From NCBI GenBank assembly GCA_900751685.1, contig CAADSR010000382.1, positions 1 through 13,242 on the forward strand: 13,242 nt of DNA, given 5' to 3'. The position numbers and the translations under genes were made by a program. Positions within the stretch are counted from its first letter, which is position 1, and each line of letters opens with the position of its first letter. The notes under the pieces were generated by a model that saw only the letters and a program-made list of their open reading frames with translations, was not told the DNA's origin and made no database searches. Positions 6,617-13,242 of this stretch are shown here, piece by piece. Source of the stretch: Clostridia bacterium (GTDB lineage Bacteria; Bacillota; Clostridia; UBA1381).

Positions 6617-6655
6617 ATGAAGCTTTGTATTGTAAAAGCTCCATGCAAGGTCTGA
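6617..6655 (+). CDS. Putative 12-residue leader peptide of the exporter
   Basis: The ORF reads MKLCIVKAPCKV and then TGA. A very strong ribosome binding site, AGGAGG (6601-6606) within an A-rich run, sits ten bases before the ATG. So good a site for so short an ORF argues for a translated regulatory peptide. The last four codons overlap the 5' arm shared by two alternative hairpins (6639-6678 and 6643-6711), as in ribosome-stalling attenuators upstream of macrolide, lincosamide and other resistance genes. The sequence does not match any leader peptide that I recall. A second short ORF, MDGRDCMED (6655-6684), overlaps its stop codon. Confidence 0.55.
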   Translation: MKLCIVKAPCKV

Positions 6656-6715
6656 TGGACGGGCGAGACTGCATGGAGGATTGATATCATTCGTCCGGTT
6701 GGGCTTTGCATTTTT
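6639..6715 (+). promoter_or_regulatory. Putative transcription attenuator with two exclusive hairpins
   Basis: Hairpin A is a perfect 9-bp stem, 6639-6647 with 6670-6678, plus an inner GTCT/AGAC pair. Hairpin B pairs 6643-6661 with 6692-6711 in a nearly continuous 19-bp stem containing several G-U pairs and one bulged base, and is followed by a short T run (6711-6715) like an intrinsic terminator. A and B share bases 6643-6647, so only one can form at a time. A forms first and would block B, letting RNA polymerase continue; B would stop it. A ribosome on the leader ORF would cover the shared arm. The folding was done by eye, without energies. Confidence 0.5.
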
Positions 6716-6751
6716 ATCAGCAAATAAAAGATAAAAAGGAGCAAAGTCGAA

Positions 6752-8044
6752 ATGAAGAAACAAAAATTTTCGTTCAAAGGGCTACGGCCTTTTATAACAT
6801 TGTGGAGTACCCAGTCTCTTTCAGCGCTGGGGAGTTCGATGACCAGTTTTGCACTGATCATCTGGTCTTATCAGCAGCAGGGATCAGCGCTGACAACGGC
6901 ACTGCTTTCGGTGTGTTCATATGCGCCGTATGTAGTGTTAAGTATTTTTGCCGGGGTATTCAGTGATAAATGGGATAAGAAAAAGACGATGCTGGTCTGT
7001 GACAGCCTGGCAGCCCTTACGACCTTAGCGGTATGGGCTTTATTCAAAACAGGGCGGCTTGCGGTTTGGCATTTATATGTTATCAATGCACTCAATGGTA
7101 TTATGAACTCTGTGCAGCAGCCTGCGTCAGAGGTGGCAGTGAGCCTTCTCACACCAAAGGAGCAATACCAGCGGGTGGGAGGTATGCGGTCGTTTTCCAA
7201 TTCCTTAGTCACGATCCTGACCCCCCTTCTTGCAACAGCAATTTTTTCGCTGGCAGGGATGGATACGGTGATTCTAATTGATCTACTGAGCTTTGGGGCT
7301 GCGTTTATATCCCTGACCTTCTTTATACGCATTCCGAAGGCAGGGGAGGGCCAGGATAAAAAGGAGCCGTTTTTGGATACAGTTAAGGATGGCTTTAGAT
7401 ACCTGCATAAAAACAGGGGGATCCTTGACCTGATCTTATTTTTAGCGGCGATCAATCTGACAGCATCGGTTTATGAGGCGGCGCTGCCGGCTATGCTATT
7501 GTCAAGGCAAGGCGGGGGGCAGCAAGCGCTTGGGATCGTAAGCGCATTTACAGGGATCGCGAATGTGGCGGGAAGTATTCTGGTCTCTGTTTGGACCGCG
7601 CCGAAAAGCAGGGTAAGGGTTATTTTTAATTGTTTGTTACTTTCGATGAGCACGGAAAACTTTTTCCTTGCCTTTGGAAGGAGCGTGCCGGTATGGTGCA
7701 TTGGAGCCGTGTTAGGCTGGCTTACGATACCGGTCATGAGCGCAAATATGGACGTTTTACTGCGTTCTCATATCCCCGTGGAGATGCAGGGAAGGATCTA
7801 TTCTGTCCGGAATGCCCTGCAATTTTTCACTATACCGGTCGGTTATTTACTGGGCGGCTGGCTGGTGGATCAGGTCTTTGAGCCATTTATGAGCTGGCAG
7901 GCAGGAGGCTTTTTTACCTTGCTATTTGGCAGCGGAAAAGGTTCCGGGGCAGCAATGCTTTATGGAGTGCTGGCCTTCGTGGGTATTTTCACCTGCCTGT
8001 ATTTTAGAAGGGATAAGCATATTTGGGATTTGGAACGGGAATGA
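6752..8044 (+). CDS. MFS exporter, Mef-like (probable drug efflux)
   Basis: A 430-residue major facilitator superfamily transporter with about twelve membrane segments, of the MFS_3 / macrolide-efflux (Mef) type driven by proton exchange. The loop between segments 2 and 3 carries the MFS motif A at residues 68-78 (GVFSDKWDKKK). The second half contains MQGRIYSVRNALQFFTIPVG, typical of Mef-like pumps. The length matches the family. The start has AGGAG (6737-6741) ten bases upstream. It is a single-gene unit. The 200-base leader holds a promoter, a tiny ORF and alternative hairpins, which suggests inducible expression, and it ends at a strong bidirectional terminator (8085-8127). The substrate is not proven; antibiotic export is inferred from the family resemblance and the attenuator-like leader. 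A housekeeping permease is the main alternative. Confidence 0.85.
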   Translation: MKKQKFSFKGLRPFITLWSTQSLSALGSSMTSFALIIWSYQQQGSALTTALLSVCSYAPYVVLSIFAGVFSDKWDKKKTMLVCDSLAALTTLAVWALFKTGRLAVWHLYVINALNGIMNSVQQPASEVAVSLLTPKEQYQRVGGMRSFSNSLVTILTPLLATAIFSLAGMDTVILIDLLSFGAAFISLTFFIRIPKAGEGQDKKEPFLDTVKDGFRYLHKNRGILDLILFLAAINLTASVYEAALPAMLLSRQGGGQQALGIVSAFTGIANVAGSILVSVWTAPKSRVRVIFNCLLLSMSTENFFLAFGRSVPVWCIGAVLGWLTIPVMSANMDVLLRSHIPVEMQGRIYSVRNALQFFTIPVGYLLGGWLVDQVFEPFMSWQAGGFFTLLFGSGKGSGAAMLYGVLAFVGIFTCLYFRRDKHIWDLERE

Positions 8045-8084
8045 TATAGAAAGAAATAATCAGAAGCTATACATATAAAAGAAT

Positions 8085-8127
8085 AAAACTGCCTGCTCCA
8101 GGATGTATGGAACAGGCAGTTTTTTTG
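8085..8127. terminator. Bidirectional terminator between exporter and queH
   Basis: An 11-bp stem (8085-8095 with 8113-8123) and an inner TCCA/TGGA pair (8097-8100 with 8108-8111) are followed by a T run through 8126. Read on the minus strand the same hairpin ends in TTTTATTC, so it can also stop queH transcripts. The two genes converge on it. Confidence 0.87.
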
Positions 8128-8201
8128 CTTTTTCTAGGGGAATAGGGGATTGCTTTTGTTGAAAGAAGCTTTATAAAAAAGCTTTATTACGCCGCGTTAT
8201 T

Positions 8202-8834
8202 TTATTGCTTTCCCGCCTGTGCTTCTATTTTGGAAAAGACACAGCCACAATAATCCTGGCGGTACAGGTTGTATTGGGAGGATAATAAAATTGATTTTTT
8301 ATAGCCTTCCTTCTTTTTAAAATCAGAGCAAAGAAAAGGGATTTGATATTGCTCCCCAAGGCGGAGGCCGAGTTCATTTAAAAGAGCTGCATTTTTGTGC
8401 GGGCTTACGGTCAGGGTCGTAGTGAAGTAATCCATATCCAGCTCCGCCGCCTTTTGGGCGGCCCGGCCTAAACGAAGCGCAAAACACTTGGTGCAGCGGA
8501 GCCCGCCTTCCGGCTCCTGCTCAAGGCCGGACACAGCAGAAAAAAATGTTTGGGGGTCATAAATATCCTCTAAAAGAGTTATCTGACTACTAAATTCCAT
8601 CTCTTCTAACAATCTTTTTTGCTCTGCCAAACGCTTCGAATATTCCTCCGCCGGAGAAATATTCGGGTTATAAAAGTGGATAAAAATATCAAAATGAGGA
8701 GTAAGTGTCTGCAATACCGAGCTGCTGCAAGGGGCACAGCAGCTGTGCAGTAATAATTTTGGCCTGGCAGTACCAGCCCTGGTGAGCTGGGAAAGGATCT
8801 CTTCCATTTTTTTTTGATAATTGATTTTTGTCAT
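8202..8834 (-). CDS. queH: Epoxyqueuosine reductase QueH
   Basis: A 210-residue enzyme of the QueH (formerly DUF208) family. It carries out the last step of queuosine synthesis in tRNA, reducing epoxyqueuosine to queuosine, and replaces the unrelated QueG. The conserved cysteines are all present: Cys32, Cys33 and Cys36 in LLLHSCCAPCSS, Cys114 and Cys117 in GGLRCTKCF, and Cys196 and Cys198 in YRQDYCGCVFS. In the family, CC plus CxxC bind a [4Fe-4S] cluster and the CxC pair forms a redox disulfide. The length is normal. AGGAGG (8840-8845) lies five bases upstream of the ATG. A promoter at 8868-8895 drives it separately from cas3, which lies 102 bases upstream on the same strand. No other queuosine gene is in the window. 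Confidence 0.95.
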   Translation of the reverse strand: MTKINYQKKMEEILSQLTRAGTARPKLLLHSCCAPCSSSVLQTLTPHFDIFIHFYNPNISPAEEYSKRLAEQKRLLEEMEFSSQITLLEDIYDPQTFFSAVSGLEQEPEGGLRCTKCFALRLGRAAQKAAELDMDYFTTTLTVSPHKNAALLNELGLRLGEQYQIPFLCSDFKKKEGYKKSILLSSQYNLYRQDYCGCVFSKIEAQAGKQ

Positions 8835-8867
8835 AAGCCCCTCCTGATCTAAATTTGTTTTGTTTCT

Positions 8868-8895
8868 ATTATACTACAAATCAAAAGAAAAACAA
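8868..8895 (-). promoter_or_regulatory. Sigma-A promoter of queH
   Basis: On the minus strand, TTGTTT (8890-8895), a 16-base spacer and a perfect TATAAT (8868-8873) lie about 33 bases before the start codon, in the gap after cas3. No terminator is seen after cas3, so some read-through from cas3 may add to queH transcription. Confidence 0.65.
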
Positions 8896-8936
8896 GCTCT
8901 GCCCGTGAAGGTGCCTGGAACTGGCTGTATTAAAAA

Positions 8937-11318
8937 TCAATAGGCTAAAAAGGGCTGCTTGTCCTTAAGGCAGATGCCGAGAGCCTCTGTGTAATATCCT
9001 TCCCGGAGGATATAGATCCCGGGCGCGTCCAGCCAGTATACTGCTTCAGAAGCCAAAAGCGCTTTTAATTCTGCCGGGAAAACCTCCACCAGGTAGGGAA
9101 CACATTTTTGAAGCAGCATCTGTTTTTGATTGAAATCCAGATCTGTTTGAAGTTCTGCGATCATGCCAGCTCCCTGTTTATAGGGGACTAAAACACTGAC
9201 AGCATCCCCGCGGGAGGTATGGAAGCACTCCGTAGCCGTATGGAAGGATTGAAAAAAAACAAAGGAGGGCAGCCGGGCGGTTTGATGATAATAAGCGGTG
9301 ATCGCTTTTTGGTTTTTCCCAAGCAGCTCGCATAATGTGAAGCTTGTTTGAAAAAGGGGCTTGTCCTCTCTGGAAATAGGATAATCCATCTGGTCTTTAT
9401 AGGCATTATAATAGTAAGCATAATACCGCTGCATCATTTTCGGGGAAAGCAGGTCGACTTCTTTTGCACCGGGCGGGAATTCAGATAAAATATGGCGGAG
9501 CAGCGCTTGGCCTTTTTCAATGTCCCTAAGGCGGCTGAGATCTTCTAACCGCTTGTCTAATGTTATAAGATAAACTGGTAAAAAGCGCCCCCACTCCCCA
9601 TCCCGGTTACAGCGCCCGGCAGCCTGGGCGATGTGGTCCATGCTGGAAAGGGAGCGGAAAACACAGTCAAAGCTAAGGTCTATGCCAGCTTCTATCAGGG
9701 GCGTACTGATACAGACCAGCTTTTTATCCTGGGGAGCATGATGTAATTGTTCCAGCACAGAACCACGGTGCATCTGGCAAAGGTTGGAACTGAGCAGAAA
9801 AACAGGGACCTCTATGCGCCCTTTCAAAAATTCATATACCGTTTGTACTGCCTGCTTTGTATTTAAAATAACCAGGATTTTATCATGCTGCTGCATTTTT
9901 TCTAAAATATCATCCGTAAGCTCTTCACAGGTATATCCGCTTGGCGTGGTGCTGTCGATTATTTTGACGCGTTTGAGCTGCCTGAATTTTAATGAAAAAT
10001 CCGGCACAAGCTGTTCATACGACGGTATGGGAAAATCGGATAATGTTGTTTTAAACAGCAGTGGCTGGGTGGGGGTGCAAAGGATCACGGTGGTGTTGCA
10101 AATACGTGCCAGAAAATCGATTGCGTTGTGGAACAGCCGGATACAGTTCGGGGGGATGGATTGGATCTCATCAAAAATAATAACGGAGTTTGCCAGCTGA
10201 TGGAAGCGGGACAGGCCCTTACCAAAAAGTGTTTCTAGTATTTGTGTCATTGTTGTTATGATGATAGGTCCGGTCCAGCACTGTGTAAAAAGCTCCGCTT
10301 CCTGAAGCGCATCCCTGTCCGAAAAATTGTCCTGTATCACATTATACTGATGCTCGGTCAGGAACGGGTCTTGTGCGGAAAGGCCTAAAGCATCACGGAT
10401 TTGCGTGCTGATCTGGTCAACAACGGAATAAGAGGGGACAACATAGTAAAGATGCTGCTTTTCATATTTATTGCAATGGTTCAATGCAAAACGCAGGGAG
10501 GCCAGGGTTTTTCCGCCGCCGCAGGGGACGGGGAGGTAATAGATGCCGGTGGGGCATGAAGAAAAATCCCTGCAGCCCTCCGAGATTTTGTTGCGCAGCC
10601 GGTTTAAAAGATTCTTTGTATGGAACGCTGCACTAAAATATTTCTCTAACTGGATACACTTTGTATGCCATTGTGGGTGCCTGGGGCGCCTGGGTACTTT
10701 TTCAGCTTCAAAGCAATAAGTATCATAACGGTCTGCAGCGATCAGGCATGAGGTCAGGAATTTTTGAAGCATCCCAATGCCAAAATGCCCGGCCGGCCTT
10801 AAATATTCCCAAAAATCGCTGAGCTCATCCAGGGATTTTGCATAAAGGATCGAAAGGTCATCGAATGAAATGCACTCATTTAAAAAATGATCCATACATT
10901 CTTTATAATCCTGCTGTGGGCCGGGGAAAAGATGTTTTTCATATTCATCTTGCCCGTCGGGGGTCAGGCAGTCGGGCAGACCGTTGTGGTGGGAGCAGAC
11001 CGCTAACGCAAGCAATTGATTTAAAAGTGGGTGGTAAGGGCTGGGATTGCTGATGGAAAGCTCGTGTACCATTTTAGCACCAAATGCAGAGTGATTTATT
11101 TTTTCGGAAGAAGCCTGTCCTTTCCCCAATAAATATTCTTGGAATAAAGTACGCGCCTTTCCTGCATCATGTAGCAAGCCGATCAAAAAACCAAGGGTCC
11201 CTAGCCCAAGCTCCTCCGTATAGCGGGAACAAAGGGAAGCGACAGAGTGGCAATGGGCAGCCAAGGATTGCTGGATTTGATGATTGGCACTGATATATGC
11301 GAGCAAATGGTTCACCAT
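8937..11318 (-). CDS. cas3: CRISPR-associated helicase/nuclease Cas3 (isolated)
   Basis: A 793-residue fusion of an HD nuclease and an SF2 helicase, which in type I CRISPR systems is recruited by Cascade to unwind and degrade target DNA. HD-domain residues are complete: His22, His50-Asp51 (LLHDAGKA), His76 (HSAFGAK), His110-His111 (HHNGLPD) and Asp196. The helicase shows motif I GGGKT (267-271), motif II DEIQ (383-386), CTPTQP at 414-419 for motif III, IEAGIDL (542-548) and AGRCNRDGE (567-575). The length fits types I-B or I-C; the subtype cannot be fixed. No cas5, cas7, cas8, cas1 or cas2 and no repeat array is in the window: queH follows and a surface-protein gene precedes. The start is uncertain, since AAAAGG abuts ATG 11318; a TTG at codon 5 is an alternative. 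Confidence 0.93.
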   Translation of the reverse strand: MVNHLLAYISANHQIQQSLAAHCHSVASLCSRYTEELGLGTLGFLIGLLHDAGKARTLFQEYLLGKGQASSEKINHSAFGAKMVHELSISNPSPYHPLLNQLLALAVCSHHNGLPDCLTPDGQDEYEKHLFPGPQQDYKECMDHFLNECISFDDLSILYAKSLDELSDFWEYLRPAGHFGIGMLQKFLTSCLIAADRYDTYCFEAEKVPRRPRHPQWHTKCIQLEKYFSAAFHTKNLLNRLRNKISEGCRDFSSCPTGIYYLPVPCGGGKTLASLRFALNHCNKYEKQHLYYVVPSYSVVDQISTQIRDALGLSAQDPFLTEHQYNVIQDNFSDRDALQEAELFTQCWTGPIIITTMTQILETLFGKGLSRFHQLANSVIIFDEIQSIPPNCIRLFHNAIDFLARICNTTVILCTPTQPLLFKTTLSDFPIPSYEQLVPDFSLKFRQLKRVKIIDSTTPSGYTCEELTDDILEKMQQHDKILVILNTKQAVQTVYEFLKGRIEVPVFLLSSNLCQMHRGSVLEQLHHAPQDKKLVCISTPLIEAGIDLSFDCVFRSLSSMDHIAQAAGRCNRDGEWGRFLPVYLITLDKRLEDLSRLRDIEKGQALLRHILSEFPPGAKEVDLLSPKMMQRYYAYYYNAYKDQMDYPISREDKPLFQTSFTLCELLGKNQKAITAYYHQTARLPSFVFFQSFHTATECFHTSRGDAVSVLVPYKQGAGMIAELQTDLDFNQKQMLLQKCVPYLVEVFPAELKALLASEAVYWLDAPGIYILREGYYTEALGICLKDKQPFLAY

Positions 11319-11345
11319 CCTTTTATCTAATATATTCTTTTGAGT

Positions 11346-11354
11346 ATTATATCA
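11346..11354 (-). promoter_or_regulatory. Extended -10 promoter of cas3
   Basis: On the minus strand, TGA followed by a perfect TATAAT (11346-11351) makes an extended -10 box about 28 bases upstream of the start codon. The -35 box is poor (TTCCTT at 17 bases). The gene thus seems to have its own promoter, after the terminator of the surface-protein gene. Confidence 0.5.
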
Positions 11355-11433
11355 TGAGCAGCCATAAAAAGGAATAATATATTTGCAAAAGAAGTAAAGT
11401 GTTTGAAAAAAATGCTGATAAGTGTTATAAAGA

Positions 11434-11460
11434 CTCCCCGGCAAGCATGCTGCCGGGGAG
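11434..11460 (-). terminator. Terminator of the surface-protein gene
   Basis: A perfect 10-bp GC-rich stem (11434-11443 with 11451-11460) with a 7-base loop lies just downstream of the surface-protein stop codon on the minus strand. Only TCTTT follows, so the T run is weak. It separates this transcript from cas3. Confidence 0.7.
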
Positions 11461-11467
11461 CTTAAAG

Positions 11468-13242
11468 CTAATCTGTGGTTTTTTTGGAACGTTTGGTGTA
11501 TAAAAAAGTATGCTCCTGGTCTTGGGTAAGGCCGGTGTAAGCACGGGATGGTTCCGACACGAGCTGGTAACCCACCAGGAACGGGGCTATGACCGTTAAA
11601 TCAGAGCCATAGAGAACAGGATAAACATCCTGCATAAGGGGGCGGATTTGGCCTGATTCGCAGTAGCTGGCGGTAACAGTGACTGTGGACAGCGTGTTTG
11701 TGATCTGCAGGCCGGATATTTCTTTGGTGTAGCCTTCCGGCGTGTTTTCTTCCCCGGTTGTGTAAAGATAGGGCAGGCCTGCCGGGTCGTTTTTGGGCAG
11801 GTCAGAAAAAGTGAAGGAAACAGCAGTGGAGGGGAGGTCAAGCTGCTGGAGGAAAAGGCCGTTTTGATAAAGTAAAACGCGGACCTGCTCTGGCCGTGTT
11901 TTATAAATGTTGTCCAGATCCTCCCAGATTATTTCACCGGATAGATTTATGGTTGCAGGCTTGTTGACCGCTGTAATATATTGTGTTGGTTTTTCGTCAA
12001 TAGTCAGCATGCCGTCCGGCCTGACGCTGACCTTACGGATACGGGGATCGGGATCATACCCTGTGGGAGCCTGCGTTTCCACAATGGTATAGTCTCCGGG
12101 AAGAAGGCGGAAAAATGCACCCCAGCCGGAAGCGTCCGTGATGAGCGCATCAATAGGAAGGTCGTTTTGGCGCAATTCAAAGACGGCTCCTTCCAGGGCG
12201 TCTCCCTCCGCGGAGGCTTTGAGTAAATAGACGTTAGGCGCCTCGTAGCTTAAAGACGTGAACTCCTCCGCTGGAAGCGGGCCGATTTGGGCGGCTCCAT
12301 TGGCGGGCATGACAACTGTATGCGCCGTGCTGCAGGGCAGGTAGTTGGGCGGCGGGGTTTGTTCCCGCAGGGTATAGGTGCCTTCGGGTACATTTTCAAA
12401 AAAGACCCTGCCATCAATATCCGATACCGCTTCGCGCAGAATGCCATTTTCCGAATGGAGCGTAAACAATGCCTTTGCCAAGGGCGTTCCGGAGGCATCT
12501 GTTTTGGTGAATTGGAGGTTAGGGGTCCCATCGGGGGAAGCATCCTTTAAAAAGGTGGATTGGGACGTAAGGGGTGTGCTTGTAACGGGCAGGAGCCGGG
12601 AGGGGGTATGACCGATCAAAACAGATCCGTCCTCTGAAATTTCAACGGCATAAGAATCCGGGTTCGGCTGGTAGCCGGCCGGAGGGATGATCTCTGTCAG
12701 TGTATAGCTTCCCGGTGGGACCTGCTGGAAGGTGATAAAGCCATCTATGCCGGAGAAAAATTCATAGGAAATATTCTCATCCTCTGCTGCGAGGCGGAAG
12801 AGGGCGCCTTCCAATGGATGTCCATTCAAATCCGTTTTGTGTAGCTGGAAGAGGAATGGTTCATTTTTCAGGATGAATGCTTCTGCTGGAACACCATCCA
12901 CTGTGATGTCACCATCAGCAGTAATGATAACGGCATAAGCGTGGCGGTGGGGCAGATAGCCCGGAGCCGGGAGGGTTTCGAGCAAGGTATAGCTTCCTGC
13001 TTTTAAAAAGCGGAAAGAAACCAGACCGTCAGGTGCGGAAACTGTGGTAGAAATAAGACGGCTGTCTTGCAGCAGCTCAAAAGAAGCGCCGCAAACGGGG
13101 GCATTTGTAGTGGTATCCCGGCTGTAGAATTTCAAGTCAAGCTGGGCAGTCCTATTCCCGATAAACAGGGTATCCGTTTCTTCGCCGTCCACCGAGACGG
13201 CGCCTTCTTCGGAAACACAGATTTGGTAAATGGTCGGTATGA
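11468..13242 (-). CDS. SpaA/Cna_B-repeat surface protein, 5' end beyond the window
   Basis: The frame stays open to the right edge, so the N-terminus and any signal peptide are missing. A GTG at 13192 is only an internal codon, since the residues before it (SEEGAVSVDGEETDT) match the end of another repeat. Counting from that GTG, there are four SpaA-type domains of about 95 residues (18-111, 114-206, 225-318, 320-411). Each has a Lys near its start, a GxYTLxE motif and PxGY-like turns, as in pilin and adhesin domains that form internal Lys-Asn bonds. A Cna_B domain (412-501, WEDLDN and RPEQVRV) and a MucBP-like domain (about 502-567) follow. The end, RSKKTTD, has no LPXTG, membrane helix or charged anchor. 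It is probably an exported adhesin or stalk protein. Confidence 0.85.
   Translation of the reverse strand, partial: IPTIYQICVSEEGAVSVDGEETDTLFIGNRTAQLDLKFYSRDTTTNAPVCGASFELLQDSRLISTTVSAPDGLVSFRFLKAGSYTLLETLPAPGYLPHRHAYAVIITADGDITVDGVPAEAFILKNEPFLFQLHKTDLNGHPLEGALFRLAAEDENISYEFFSGIDGFITFQQVPPGSYTLTEIIPPAGYQPNPDSYAVEISEDGSVLIGHTPSRLLPVTSTPLTSQSTFLKDASPDGTPNLQFTKTDASGTPLAKALFTLHSENGILREAVSDIDGRVFFENVPEGTYTLREQTPPPNYLPCSTAHTVVMPANGAAQIGPLPAEEFTSLSYEAPNVYLLKASAEGDALEGAVFELRQNDLPIDALITDASGWGAFFRLLPGDYTIVETQAPTGYDPDPRIRKVSVRPDGMLTIDEKPTQYITAVNKPATINLSGEIIWEDLDNIYKTRPEQVRVLLYQNGLFLQQLDLPSTAVSFTFSDLPKNDPAGLPYLYTTGEENTPEGYTKEISGLQITNTLSTVTVTASYCESGQIRPLMQDVYPVLYGSDLTVIAPFLVGYQLVSEPSRAYTGLTQDQEHTFLYTKRSKKTTD

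Noticed and set aside
6496..6861. 121-codon minus-strand ORF across the exporter leader
   Set aside because: It has no ribosome binding site or family likeness, and the region is better explained as leader RNA plus the start of the exporter.
6871..7455. 194-codon minus-strand ORF
   Set aside because: It is antisense to the MFS exporter, has a composition typical of a shadow frame, and has no promoter or ribosome binding site.
8165..8186. AAGCTT-containing repeat as a queH terminator
   Set aside because: The short stem is AT-rich and no T run follows on the minus strand. The hairpin at 8085-8127 fits better.
13190..13192. GTG as the start of the surface protein
   Set aside because: The frame continues open to the edge and the residues upstream read as the end of another repeat, so this is an internal Val codon.
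8835..13242. CRISPR array near cas3
   Set aside because: No set of regularly spaced direct repeats is seen on either side of cas3 inside the window.

Overview
The window looks like chromosomal DNA of a low-to-medium GC Gram-positive anaerobe of the Clostridia, probably Lachnospiraceae-like. The reasons are AGGAGG-type ribosome binding sites, good TTGACA/TATAAT-type promoters, QueH, SpaA/Cna_B surface repeats and tight hairpin-plus-T terminators. The assignment is an inference from gene style; no rRNA or tRNA gene is present to anchor it.

Layout. Positions 1-300 hold the terminator of a gene left of the window, then a gene-free, strongly self-complementary element closed by a second terminator. 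Positions 538-4116 carry four plus-strand genes: an Xre-type regulator, a MATE efflux pump, a Gfo/Idh/MocA oxidoreductase with a TTG start, and a stand-alone HD phosphohydrolase. A bidirectional terminator at 4225-4278 separates these from a minus-strand GAF-PAS-GGDEF diguanylate cyclase (4336-5748). Two plus-strand genes follow: a pyridoxamine-phosphate-oxidase-fold protein (6053-6481) and a Mef-like MFS exporter (6752-8044). A second bidirectional terminator (8085-8127) separates the exporter from three minus-strand genes: queH, a complete cas3, and a multi-repeat SpaA/Cna_B surface protein that runs off the right edge.

Most of these genes look like single transcription units with their own promoters, not one pathway. 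The clearest regulatory logic is in front of the MFS exporter. A promoter, a 12-codon peptide ORF with a strong ribosome binding site, and two mutually exclusive hairpins (the longer one ending in a T run) together look like a ribosome-mediated attenuator of the type that controls antibiotic-resistance pumps.

Other points of interest are a Cas3 with intact nuclease and helicase motifs but no Cascade genes or CRISPR array nearby, a surface protein with no sortase signal at its C-terminus, and a possible short RNA between the diguanylate cyclase and oxidase-fold genes.
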